Shown: piece after piece, positions 28,922 through 36,149 of the stretch
How positions within the stretch are numbered: position 1 is the first letter of the stretch
How the letters are laid out: each line of letters starts with the position of its first letter
Assembly (NCBI GenBank): GCA_029881725.1
Contig: JAOUMB010000024.1
Span: forward strand, 1 to 40,075
DNA length: 40,075 nucleotides
Origin: Nitrospirota bacterium
GTDB taxonomy: Bacteria; Nitrospirota; JACRHL01
Direction of reading: 5' to 3'
Made by a program: the position numbers and the translations under genes
Notes under the pieces: generated by a model
What the model saw: only the letters and a program-made list of their open reading frames with translations
What the model was told of the DNA's origin: nothing
Database searches by the model: none

Positions 28922-29818
28922 TCACCCAAAATGCTTGGGCAGCGCCGCGTCCAGCGGATCGACGGGTTCACGAGCTTTCGCCATGGCCCCGCCTGGAGCC
29001 GCGTGGTCACTTAGGCTGCTCGGCAATTTGGGCGTCGGCGCAGTCTGCGCCTGTTGAGTAGTTGCCTGTTGCACTTGTGGCACCGTTTGTGTGTTTGCTC
29101 CCTGCGGAGCGACTTGTGGAGCGCCAGCAACCAACATGCCAATTCGATAAGCGAACTCACCCGGATTCGCATGCTCGCGCATCTGGCGGACAAGATCGGG
29201 GTTCACCAGCGCGGCATTCTGGAATCCGGTCATGGCATGATCGAAATCATGATATTGCGCACGGGCTTCCTCTTCGCTTTTTTCAATGGCCTGTTTTTGG
29301 AAGGCTTCAATCTGCGCCTGTAGGGGCTGCATCGCTTGCCTCACCGCGTGGTTCGGGTTTGCGACCTGTACAAGATTGCCTTCCGCGTCGTAAAGATTGA
29401 ACATCTCCGGTTCGGCGGGTTGGTTTGCCTGTTGAGTCTGAATGCCGTTCTGCGGCATCGGCTGTTGAGTCCGTTGCTGCTGACCGGCTTGTGGCTGTGC
29501 CCAGATGGGCGGCGGCACATTCAGAACCTCGCGGGCGGCCTTATCCGCTTCATAGGCACGGTTTTTTTCGCGAATCCGCGCCAACTCCGCCTTCAGGGCG
29601 GAAACCTCGGAATTTTCAGATGAATCACCCTCGGCAGGCGGCGACCCTACCGGCTCTTTTTCGCCCGTTTCCGCCACCGCATCCGGTGCCACCGCTTCAT
29701 TTGAAACGGCCTGTTCCGGCACGGCAGGAGTTTCAGCGGATTCCTCCGCAGGCTCCTGTGCCCCGTGTTTGGGCATGGCTGCATCCAGTGCGTCCATCTC
29801 TTCTTTTACGTCGCTCAT
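28922..29818 (-). CDS. Scaffolding protein
   Basis: The 298-residue product from ATG 29818 (AGGAG 8 bases upstream) is acidic and Ala/Glu/Pro-rich in its first 90 residues, then has a coiled coil (SALKAELARIREKNRAYEAD) and a Gln-rich middle and end, as in phage scaffolds that leave the procapsid. It lies between portal and capsid genes. An unusual point is that the N-terminal DALDAAMPKHGA is echoed at the C-terminus as DPLDAALPKHFG, so both ends may bind the same partner. Confidence 0.8.
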   Translation of the reverse strand: MSDVKEEMDALDAAMPKHGAQEPAEESAETPAVPEQAVSNEAVAPDAVAETGEKEPVGSPPAEGDSSENSEVSALKAELARIREKNRAYEADKAAREVLNVPPPIWAQPQAGQQQRTQQPMPQNGIQTQQANQPAEPEMFNLYDAEGNLVQVANPNHAVRQAMQPLQAQIEAFQKQAIEKSEEEARAQYHDFDHAMTGFQNAALVNPDLVRQMREHANPGEFAYRIGMLVAGAPQVAPQGANTQTVPQVQQATTQQAQTAPTPKLPSSLSDHAAPGGAMAKAREPVDPLDAALPKHFG

Positions 29819-29870
29819 TGCTTTTGCTCCTGTCAACGCCCGTTACAGTCGGCGACACTGAACGCCCGGT

Positions 29871-31769
29871 TCACCCGGCGACGGTGGGCGGACCACCACT
29901 TTGGAGTTCCGCCAAAATCTGCATTACCTTTGCGCGGTCGAGATCGGCTGAGGCGCTGGACTTATCCGCATCCTCAACAGCCTTCTCCGTCTTGGCCTCG
30001 CGTTCCTTGATCTTGGATATCGCATCCTCAATCTGGATGCGCATCTGCTGTTCCTGCTCCTGGGCGCGTTTCTGCTGTTCCTCGGGAGTCCCTTCAAGCA
30101 GCTTGATAATCTCGTCCACCTCGGGCACGCCAGACAGTTTGAGCAGCGCCTTCCCTTCCGGGGAATTGAGTTGAACCCCGGACTTGGCCAGTTCGGCGAG
30201 AGTTCCAAACTGCTCCTGCTTCAACGTGGCATAGTCAGGGGAGTCGCCGATGATGATGTCCACGTCCAACTGGGCCAAGTCGTTTTCACGCCGAACGATC
30301 TCGTCTAAACGCGGATCAGCCGCATATTCGGGTGGAAGCTGCCCACCGAACTGGCTCATCAGTTCGTCGCGCATTGTCACCGGGCGATTCAGTACGATCC
30401 ATTTCGGGCTTTCCGGATTGTCGGTCACTCGAATGGCACGCTCATCTGTCCAGAACTGGTGAATGCGATTCCACGCTTTTCGGTAGGTGCGTTTCTGCCA
30501 ATCGCGCAGGGCGTCAAACACCGGGCCGAGTTCCATCTGTCCGCCTTGCTGGCGGACCTGAATGGCGCGGCCACTGTCACGCTCGCCACCCTTTCCTTGC
30601 AGTGCGGCATTCGCACCCACGGCGTCGATCTCGCTCTTCGCTTCCTGGAGCAGGTTGAACTGAGAGGCCGCCATGTCATTGGTGTCGAGTACCTGAAACT
30701 GCAATCCGGGTAAGGTTTCGATCCACCCATCGGGCCGGGCAAGCTCTTTACGCGCCTTGTTTACATCCTCGACCGCCCCCTTCTCGGATTGAACCTGCCG
30801 CACGGAAAGCAAGTGCAGAGCTTTGGAGCGGCGCTTGTTGATCTCGTCCTGAATGGCGAGCAGTGGACGAACCACTCCGTATCTATGCCCTTGACGGTTG
30901 ATCTTGGGGGACATGCAGATATACGGATCTTCAAGGACTCCGCTCTCGTCCCTGTATGGGCTTTCGTCCGGACCTTCCAGAATCCCGCCTCGGGTGAACA
31001 CCCCACGGAAAATCCGCCCATCCTCGCGATACCAGATTTCGACCACCCGTACCCGATTGCGGTTCGTGTCGATCCATACAGTCGGCTTATCCGCGTAGGT
31101 GTCCTCGCTCTTGGCTTCTCGCCAGGTGGTTTCCAGCAAATCCTCGCTGCCCGGCCACATTCTCAATGCTTCGTCACGGTCTTTCCAGATAATCTGCCCG
31201 CGATAACGGGCGTCCTCGAAGTCCCGACGCCGTGCATATGGATCGTAGAAAAACCGATCCCACGGAATGCCGGTGATCTTGACCTCGATCGTTCCCTTGG
31301 TGGATGGTTTGGCAATGACTTCTGCAAACCCGGAACCTTCGATAATCAGGTTCTCGTTTACCTCGGAACGCACCTTGTCGAACTCGTTGTTCAGGACAAC
31401 GAACCGCAGAGCTTCGGTGGCGGCGTCCGCCGCAGCCTGATCCGATGGATTGCGCGGCATGACCTTCGGCTGCGTCCGTTGCTGACGCTCCGCTCCCAGC
31501 AGGTAATCCACCTTGGGGGCAATGCGGTTGAATACGCCGTCGGGCTGACCCCGCGCCTTGAGTGTCGTCACCTCTTCCGATGTGCGCTGGATTCCGTCGT
31601 AGTAGTCTCGGTCTTTTTCCGAGCTTTTCCGCGCCGTTTCGCTGGAATCCTCGGAGTCCCTGAACCACTTGACCCACTGTTCGTGTAGAGTGGTCCGCGC
31701 AGCATGGCGGGCAGCGATCTCTTCCGGGGTTTCGTCCAGGATTTCCATTTCCTGCCCGTGCATCGCCAT
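29871..31769 (-). CDS. P22-type portal protein
   Basis: The 632-residue product starts in TGATG overlap with the terminase stop; an upstream ATG at 31784 is less likely. Signature stretches include WFRDSEDSSETARKSSEKDR, DYYDGIQ, PDGVFNRIAPKVDYLLGAER and IQDEINKRRSKALHLLSVRQ, typical of the P22 gp1 portal family. The C-terminal 80 residues form the long helical barrel (TPEEQQKRAQEQEQQMRIQI). It forms the dodecameric DNA channel and motor docking site. Confidence 0.93.
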   Translation of the reverse strand: MAMHGQEMEILDETPEEIAARHAARTTLHEQWVKWFRDSEDSSETARKSSEKDRDYYDGIQRTSEEVTTLKARGQPDGVFNRIAPKVDYLLGAERQQRTQPKVMPRNPSDQAAADAATEALRFVVLNNEFDKVRSEVNENLIIEGSGFAEVIAKPSTKGTIEVKITGIPWDRFFYDPYARRRDFEDARYRGQIIWKDRDEALRMWPGSEDLLETTWREAKSEDTYADKPTVWIDTNRNRVRVVEIWYREDGRIFRGVFTRGGILEGPDESPYRDESGVLEDPYICMSPKINRQGHRYGVVRPLLAIQDEINKRRSKALHLLSVRQVQSEKGAVEDVNKARKELARPDGWIETLPGLQFQVLDTNDMAASQFNLLQEAKSEIDAVGANAALQGKGGERDSGRAIQVRQQGGQMELGPVFDALRDWQKRTYRKAWNRIHQFWTDERAIRVTDNPESPKWIVLNRPVTMRDELMSQFGGQLPPEYAADPRLDEIVRRENDLAQLDVDIIIGDSPDYATLKQEQFGTLAELAKSGVQLNSPEGKALLKLSGVPEVDEIIKLLEGTPEEQQKRAQEQEQQMRIQIEDAISKIKEREAKTEKAVEDADKSSASADLDRAKVMQILAELQSGGPPTVAG

Positions 31770-33229
31770 CAGGCCACCTTCCATGCTTCTACACCGGAAT
31801 CGCTATCTCTGGCAAACGCACGATCCCACCGGTCCGGCAGGACGGCGGCTGTCTCGGCTGCCACTGCCCACGGTCGGCTCATGCAGGCATACCGAGCCTC
31901 GTCATACGCGTGGTCCTCCTGCCGGGTATCCACCTGTTCCGGATCGCGCACGTCCATGACCAGTTCTGGAACGGTGCGGATAAATCCATCGGTGCAGGTG
32001 TCGAACACGTACATCATGGGCCGATCGTCCACGCCGATGAGGCGGGAGCGAAATTCATCGTGTCCGGCCTTCCGCGCATTCGTCTTGTTGTTCTGCGACT
32101 GGGCGCGGCTGATGGGAACGCCGACGCGGGCCATCTTCTCCGCGATCGTCGGGCCATCATGGGTACTGAACATGGCGGGATCGCCAACGGTATAGCGAAT
32201 GCGCTCGCTCTTGTCCTCCTCGGCCAGGATTTGCGCCGCCACCTGCTCGCTGGTCAGTTTCAATCCCGTATCGGGTTTTCCCGTCCATCCGTACCACTCC
32301 CGGTAACGGATCATGGCACCAGAAGGGTACTGCCTCCCATCCGGCAACTGCTCGCCATCGGAAATGGCCCACCAGCCGACGGAAAACGGCTTGGCACTGC
32401 CCCAGTCGATCGAGCGGAACCGCATCCAGTGAACTGGAATTTCAAAGGGATCAATGACGTGCTTTTCCCGCCGCCACATTTCAAGCGCCTGCCCGGCCAT
32501 GATGTCCCAATCGCCATCACGCATGGCCCGCACCAGTTCAGGCGTGCTCAAGCCCTCCAACTTGGCGGCATAATCAGGATCGGTTTCCATCATGGTCGGA
32601 TTATCGTCGAGCCGCGCCGGGATGTACTGGCGCGGCATGCCACCTTCCTCGCGTGGAGCCACATGAATTTCCATTGCAGGAGCGGCGCTCACAAACGCCC
32701 GCTTTACCCACTGGTGACCGACAGACCCTGGATTGCTCCCGCAGACAATGCGAGGCAGAAGCTCTTTGTACTCATCCGGAATCTGGAGTCCACCCAGACG
32801 AACACGGGAGCGCAGAAAGCGGTACTGGTGCTCGGTGAAGTGGGTCAACTCATCCATCAGCAGCACATGAATTTGCGCACCCTGATACTTGATGAGGTCG
32901 CCGTCGTTCTGCAAATGGCAAAGCCGCAGGCGGGAACCATTGGGAAACGTGAACTCTCCGTCCGACACCACCCACTTGACCGCCCCGGAATCAATCTGAG
33001 GACCAAGCAACTCCAAAAAATTGGAAGGCCCGCGCAGGTGGTTCGACACTAGATCGGGGTACGATTTGCGAAACAGATAAACGAGCACTCCTGGAACCAG
33101 AAGGCACCAGCGGATGGCCTCGATGCGGAGGAAGTAGCTCTTGCCTCCGCCGGCAGCGCCGCCATACAGGATTTCCCGTGCGGGGCTGTTGAAGGCCAGG
33201 GTCTGCTTTTCGTGCAGCGTTACCTGCAT
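31769..33229 (-). CDS. Terminase large subunit
   Basis: The 486-residue product has a Walker A motif GAAGGGKS (residues 24-31) and Walker B VLLMDELTH with D126 and E127. The C-terminal RNase-H-like nuclease carries acidic residues at D275 (SIDWGS), D350 (TVGDPAM) and D443 (HAYDEARYA). It cuts concatemers and powers packaging. Together with the P22-like portal it suggests headful packaging, which would fit a circularly permuted genome. TGATG overlaps bind it to terS and portal translation. Confidence 0.95.
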   Translation of the reverse strand: MQVTLHEKQTLAFNSPAREILYGGAAGGGKSYFLRIEAIRWCLLVPGVLVYLFRKSYPDLVSNHLRGPSNFLELLGPQIDSGAVKWVVSDGEFTFPNGSRLRLCHLQNDGDLIKYQGAQIHVLLMDELTHFTEHQYRFLRSRVRLGGLQIPDEYKELLPRIVCGSNPGSVGHQWVKRAFVSAAPAMEIHVAPREEGGMPRQYIPARLDDNPTMMETDPDYAAKLEGLSTPELVRAMRDGDWDIMAGQALEMWRREKHVIDPFEIPVHWMRFRSIDWGSAKPFSVGWWAISDGEQLPDGRQYPSGAMIRYREWYGWTGKPDTGLKLTSEQVAAQILAEEDKSERIRYTVGDPAMFSTHDGPTIAEKMARVGVPISRAQSQNNKTNARKAGHDEFRSRLIGVDDRPMMYVFDTCTDGFIRTVPELVMDVRDPEQVDTRQEDHAYDEARYACMSRPWAVAAETAAVLPDRWDRAFARDSDSGVEAWKVA

Positions 33230-33687
33230 CAGACCTTTGTCCCCGCCACGGTGGTCAGAACGGTGAAGTTAATCTCCGCCCCGTTCTTGCCCGTCACCTC
33301 ATGCCGGACGCTCTTGCGCTCCATCGACGCCAGATGCTTGAGTTCGTGGATCATGTTATCCAGCGTCATCTTCAATTCTTGGGGATTCATAGCGCCCCGG
33401 TCTTCCCCGTCATCACCCTTCGCACCAGGCAGAATCATCGTACTTCGTACTTCGGCGATCAGCTTCCGAAGCCTTCCGATCTCGTTCTTGATCCCGATCG
33501 CCTGGGCCAATTCCAGCTTGATCCCGAAGTCTTCCGGAGCATCCAGCATCCAGCCCTTGACCACCCGCCACCCGGGGATTCCATCCTTGCCGCACACGTC
33601 CTCCGGATTCTTACCATCCATGACGGCAAAGCAAATCTCGCGCCCAACTTCCTCGTCGTAGGGAATGTCAGCCTTGCGTTTTGCCAT
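33229..33687 (-). CDS. Terminase small subunit
   Basis: The 152-residue product begins MAKRKADIPYDEEVGREICF. The helix-turn-helix DVCGKDGIPGWRVVKGWM (about 30-47) recognises packaging DNA, and the central helices (KNEIGRLRKLIAEVRS) fit the oligomerisation region. It starts in TAATG overlap with the holin-like gene and ends in TGATG overlap with the large subunit. The pac site is not visible from sequence. Confidence 0.88.
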   Translation of the reverse strand: MAKRKADIPYDEEVGREICFAVMDGKNPEDVCGKDGIPGWRVVKGWMLDAPEDFGIKLELAQAIGIKNEIGRLRKLIAEVRSTMILPGAKGDDGEDRGAMNPQELKMTLDNMIHELKHLASMERKSVRHEVTGKNGAEINFTVLTTVAGTKV

Positions 33688-33884
33688 TACTCACTCTTCC
33701 GGTCCTGGGCGATGCGAAGAATGCCCCAGACAATTGAAATCCCGGCGGCGATTATCGAACCCACCAGTGAAAAGAACTCCAGAATGGGGGTGGCCGTCTG
33801 GATGAACTGCGTGATCCACGCAATGCATGCGCCCCCGATTATCCCGACACAATCCATGACCGCTTTCTGATTTGGCCCGCTCAT
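33687..33884 (-). CDS. Probable holin (two membrane helices)
   Basis: The 65-residue product has two hydrophobic segments, about residues 9-26 (VMDCVGIIGGACIAWITQ) and 36-56 (FFSLVGSIIAAGISIVWGIL), and a charged C-terminus (RIAQDRKSE). This is the layout of class II holins. It lies at the end of the lysis cassette, overlapping its neighbours by 4-5 bases. The three other small membrane proteins nearby also compete for the holin role. Confidence 0.65.
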   Translation of the reverse strand: MSGPNQKAVMDCVGIIGGACIAWITQFIQTATPILEFFSLVGSIIAAGISIVWGILRIAQDRKSE

Positions 33885-34069
33885 CGACTGACGAACCGCC
33901 CCCGATTATCCCTCTCCGGCTTCCGCTTTCGCTCCAGGCGCTCCGTTTCCTTCTGGATGGCTCTCCGTACCCACATGACGATGCCGAAGGCCGCAAACAG
34001 GCAAATAATCGCTCCCACCGTCAGGATGAGAACCGCTCCGGTTACCGGTGGCATGGGTTGGCCTGTCAT
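33881..34069 (-). CDS. Small membrane protein with basic tail, lysis cassette
   Basis: The 62-residue product starts MTGQPMPPVTGAVLILTVGA. One membrane helix (residues 11-34) is followed by a strongly basic helix, ETERLERKRKPERDNRGRF. It starts in TGATG overlap with the o-spanin stop. It could be a pinholin, antiholin or accessory. No family recognised. Confidence 0.62.
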   Translation of the reverse strand: MTGQPMPPVTGAVLILTVGAIICLFAAFGIVMWVRRAIQKETERLERKRKPERDNRGRFVSR

Positions 34070-34293
34070 CACACCCCTCCCCGACAGAGTTCATCGTAGA
34101 CCGCGTTGTTCCGGTTCACGTCGTCGCGCTCCGAGCCGTAGATCGGCTCATAGAACGAGCAGTAGTCATCGATCACCATCGTTCCCCTTGTATTTCTCCC
34201 GCACCCGGCGGCGTTCATCAGCATCAGCATCAAAACGATCGCGCACGTCCCTGACGGTCCCAGCCCGGTTAATCGCTTCACGGTACTGCTCAT
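34069..34293 (-). CDS. Rz1-like outer-membrane spanin lipoprotein
   Basis: The 74-residue product has a signal peptide ending in the lipobox MNAAGC, with Cys31. The mature 44 residues contain DDYCSFYEPIYGSERDDVNR and NAVYDELC, the conserved pattern of o-spanins (CxxFxPI, S, D, a final YxxLC). It is encoded in another frame over the 3' half of the i-spanin gene, an overlap typical for Rz/Rz1. It joins the i-spanin across the periplasm to fuse the membranes in the last step of lysis. Start choice (34293) is inferred from signal length. Confidence 0.82.
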   Translation of the reverse strand: MSSTVKRLTGLGPSGTCAIVLMLMLMNAAGCGRNTRGTMVIDDYCSFYEPIYGSERDDVNRNNAVYDELCRGGV

Positions 34294-34405
34294 TCTCAGC
34301 CTCCGCACGTCCAGCCTCACGGTCCCGTTCACGCTCCAGGAAACCGAACCATTTCCCAAAACCATCGGCGATCGCCGACAGTAGCGTAAGGATGGAACCG
34401 AACAT
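34166..34405 (-). CDS. Rz-like inner-membrane spanin
   Basis: The 79-residue product has an N-terminal hydrophobic/amphipathic anchor (MFGSILTLLSAIADGFGKWF) followed by a continuous charged coiled coil (EREAGRAEAENEQ-type) to the end. This is the i-spanin layout, though shorter than lambda Rz. The o-spanin gene begins inside it. It starts in TAATG overlap with the preceding membrane gene. Confidence 0.78.
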   Translation of the reverse strand: MFGSILTLLSAIADGFGKWFGFLERERDREAGRAEAENEQYREAINRAGTVRDVRDRFDADADERRRVREKYKGNDGDR

Positions 34406-34581
34406 TACTTCGCGGCAATCGTGTCACGGGCGAACATCACCATGATCGAACCAATGGCCGACTGCACCGCAGTCACCTTGTCGATCTCACCGGTCATAAA
34501 CGCACCAGCCGTGGTAATCAACGCCACCACCACCGTCCAGAACGTCTTACTCGTCGCGTTCCGCTTCAGAAACTCACTCAT
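34405..34581 (-). CDS. Single-helix membrane protein, holin candidate
   Basis: The 58-residue product begins MSEFLKRNATSKTFWTVVVA. One membrane helix (residues 14-32) is followed by an amphipathic helix (DKVTAVQSAIGSIMVMFARD). GAGAGGGATCGTC precedes ATG 34581; the longer in-frame start at 34680 is antisense-like noise over another gene. It lies between the endolysin and spanin genes, a usual holin position. Confidence 0.68.
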   Translation of the reverse strand: MSEFLKRNATSKTFWTVVVALITTAGAFMTGEIDKVTAVQSAIGSIMVMFARDTIAAK

Positions 34582-34592
34582 GACGATCCCTC

Positions 34593-34742
34593 TCAAAGAA
34601 ACCCACCCAATGCAAACCCCACCACCATCAACCCAAAAACAGCCGCCGCCAGCGGATACAGAACCCACCCCGGAACCCACCTCGACACCGCCCGGCCACG
34701 AATGGCCAGGTACAGGTCAGAGGGATTCACGCGGAAAGACAT
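34593..34742 (-). CDS. 49-residue membrane protein after endolysin
   Basis: The product starts MSFRVNPSDLYLAIRGRAVS and has one hydrophobic helix near its end (LYPLAAAVFGLMVVGFALGG). Its ATG overlaps the endolysin stop (TGATG), which strongly supports translation. It is a further holin or antiholin candidate. No family recognised. Confidence 0.65.
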   Translation of the reverse strand: MSFRVNPSDLYLAIRGRAVSRWVPGWVLYPLAAAVFGLMVVGFALGGFL

Positions 34743-35149
34743 CAGTAGCTCCAAAGCCAAGGACGGGGATGCCGACCATCGGCCTCCAGGTTGTCCAGAT
34801 GCAAAAACCGGCTACCGATCTCCCCACGCTGGGCAACACCAATCCCGGCCATTCCCACCATCCCAGCAATCTCAATCAGCCGCCGGGCATGTCCGCCATA
34901 CACCAGCACATCCACCGCCCTCCCAGTCGTATGCACCGCAGCACCCGCCCGCCCCCTCGCCCTCCCAATCGCCTCATCGTGGACAATGCACCGGTAAGCC
35001 GAAGTCAGCACCATGGGCCGCCCATAAATCTCCCGCACCCGCTCCAACAACGCCATGAACCCCCGATCCATTGCCACCTGCCCACACCCACAACGGCACA
35101 CAAGCTCATTGCGGGTGAAGTGACGGCTGAATTCCAAGGCGTCAGACAT
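34742..35149 (-). CDS. Endolysin, peptidase M15 family
   Basis: The 135-residue product is an M15-type peptidase. It opens with FTRNELVCRCGCGQVAMD and MVLTSAYRC, followed by the zinc-site motif AVHTTGRAVDVLVYGG with H73 and D80, and FLHLDN with H117. These residues bind the catalytic zinc. It cleaves peptidoglycan peptide bridges during lysis. No signal peptide is present, so it needs a holin. GGAGGAAGTC precedes the ATG. It is the first gene after the proposed late promoter. Confidence 0.9.
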   Translation of the reverse strand: MSDALEFSRHFTRNELVCRCGCGQVAMDRGFMALLERVREIYGRPMVLTSAYRCIVHDEAIGRARGRAGAAVHTTGRAVDVLVYGGHARRLIEIAGMVGMAGIGVAQRGEIGSRFLHLDNLEADGRHPRPWLWSY

Positions 35150-35379
35150 GACTTCCTCCCAGAAGAAAAATGCTCAAAAAATTTGCAGAGCCGAGACTGG
35201 AAAACGGGGAAAAAATATGGGGGGTGGAGCACGACCGCTTCGGCAAAGAGGGGGGGCCTCGCTGCATGGGGGAACCGGGGGGGGGTGGGGGTCGAAATCA
35301 GCCGCTCTCCCATCCAGCTCTGTCCCCGTTGTGTCCCAAGCGTACTCATTGTGCCACTCAACCCCTGTGTTATCGGCCA
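35150..35379 (-). other. Long pyrimidine-rich late leader without a clear gene
   Basis: Between the proposed late promoter and the endolysin gene lie about 220 transcribed bases. Their 3' two-thirds (35161-35295) read on the - strand as runs of C and T with little G. That composition suits a Rho-loading (rut) site. A frame from GTG 35378 (MADNTGVEWHNEYAW) starts well but turns into low-complexity Pro and has no ribosome site. I call no gene here. Confidence 0.45.
35250..35291 (+). other. G-quadruplex-capable G runs
   Basis: Four G runs of 7, 5, 9 and 5 bases (35250-35256, 35268-35272, 35277-35285, 35287-35291) with loops of 11, 4 and 1 base; a fifth run of 6 lies at 35219. The G-rich strand is the template of the late transcript. 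Long homopolymers are also prone to sequencing error. Confidence 0.7.
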
Positions 35380-35408
35380 CTTAGACCCATGATACATCAG
35401 ACTGCCAA
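35380..35408 (-). promoter_or_regulatory. Probable late promoter
   Basis: On the - strand: TTGGCA (35408-35403, five of six consensus bases), 17-base spacer, TCTAAG (35385-35380, four of six). Start expected near 35373. It lies downstream of an HTH gene and upstream of lysis and virion genes. Confidence 0.55.
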
Positions 35409-35426
35409 TCCGATGCATGGTCTGAT
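35396..35426. promoter_or_regulatory. Operator-like inverted repeat at the late promoter
   Basis: ATCAGAC (35396-35402) and GTCTGAT (35420-35426) are perfect inverted 7-bp arms 17 bases apart, centred on the -35 box. A dimeric regulator bound here could activate or block the promoter; the HTH protein encoded just upstream is a candidate. Confidence 0.5.
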
Positions 35427-35574
35427 TGCTGCGCCCCTTGGCCACTCTGGATGGACGCGCGCAGGTGCTGCCCCGAAGCGAGCGGCAAGCGGCCAGCCCA
35501 CCACACCTATACCACCATTCGCGCCACAATGATGCACGCTTTGCCCCTTATTGTGCGTTACGCCCCGCAAATAC
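35427..35574. other. Intergenic region upstream of the late promoter
   Basis: No firm gene. On the - strand a GTG with AAGGGG upstream opens a 46-codon frame (MHHCGANGGIG) that would run into the promoter; composition does not favour it. No other structure stands out. Confidence 0.35.
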
Positions 35575-35799
35575 TTATGTGTCTGCTGTCCCTCTACCGG
35601 CCTCGTCCCACCAGGCTTGCAGGTGGACCAGGTAGATGCGGCGTTGCACTCCCAGCCTCAGGTGGCCCAGGCGTCCGGAGTCGCACCATCGGCAGATAGT
35701 CTCCCTCGCGACACCGGCAATGCGTGCAACATCACCGGTGCGATACCATTCCAGCACTTCCAAGCCGGCCCCCTCGATCTGGCTCTCAAGCGTGACCAT
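35575..35799 (-). CDS. MerR/excisionase-type HTH regulator
   Basis: The 74-residue product starts MVTLESQIEGAGLEVLEWYR. Residues 20-65 form a winged helix-turn-helix of the HTH_17/excisionase type: WYRTGDVARIAGVARETICR, then SGRLGHLRLGVQRRIYLVHL, with W35 and the R-rich wing. It may be the excisionase or a transcription factor for the promoter directly downstream. GAGGGGAGC precedes the ATG, which overlaps the previous gene by 14 bases; an upstream start at 35829 is rejected. Confidence 0.78.
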   Translation of the reverse strand: MVTLESQIEGAGLEVLEWYRTGDVARIAGVARETICRWCDSGRLGHLRLGVQRRIYLVHLQAWWDEAGRGTADT

Positions 35800-35980
35800 G
35801 ACTGCTCCCCTCTTCGCTGGCGGTCTCAATGGCTCGGCGTTGTGAACTCACCATCTCGGTCATAGTACGCAGGAGCCAGACGCTATCGGTTCGGGCTGGC
35901 TTGCGTTTGAATTGCATGGACTGGCCGATGCGGATCAGTTCGGATTCAATTGCGTCTAGAACATCGGTGTGGCTGGACAT
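35786..35980 (-). CDS. Small helical protein before the HTH gene
   Basis: The 64-residue product starts MSSHTDVLDAIESELIRIGQ and is helical and mixed-charge (LLRTMTEMVSSQRRAIETAS). GAGGGAGAAATC precedes the ATG. The 14-base overlap with the HTH gene suggests coupled translation. No family recognised. Confidence 0.62.
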   Translation of the reverse strand: MSSHTDVLDAIESELIRIGQSMQFKRKPARTDSVWLLRTMTEMVSSQRRAIETASEEGSSHGHA

Positions 35981-36149
35981 GGTTCGATTTCTCCCTCTAC
36001 TTGGCTATCTATTCTCCCCCTTAAGACACTCCCCCCTATAATCCCCCACTCGCCAGCCTCATGTGGACCAGGCATGGTATCGGAGCCGGGGTTGCGGCGG
36101 TCATCAAGTGGACTATCGGACAGTTCCAAAGCCAAATTTAGCCGTTGGA
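35981..36149. other. Intergenic remnant behind the methyltransferase
   Basis: The stretch contains a 42-bp fragment (36047-36088) copied from the end of the gene at 36866. In the frame of that gene it would read PIPCLVHMRLAS, with 14 codons missing. A long alternative frame on the - strand (stop 35956) has only a poor TTG start. I regard the region as degenerate. Confidence 0.5.
36047..36088 (+). repeat. 42-bp fused duplicate of 36871-36954
   Basis: Bases 36047-36071 equal 36871-36895 and bases 36067-36088 equal 36933-36954. The two source segments share ACCAG, and the copy contains it once. The copy therefore arose by a 42-base deletion between 5-bp repeats. It flanks the methyltransferase gene on the far side from its source. 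Confidence 0.9.

Noticed and set aside
31910-33052. 380-residue + strand frame
   Set aside because: It lies antisense to the terminase large subunit, whose motifs are unmistakable.
35005-35529. 174-residue - strand frame over the late promoter
   Set aside because: It overlaps the endolysin gene in another frame and has no conserved pattern.
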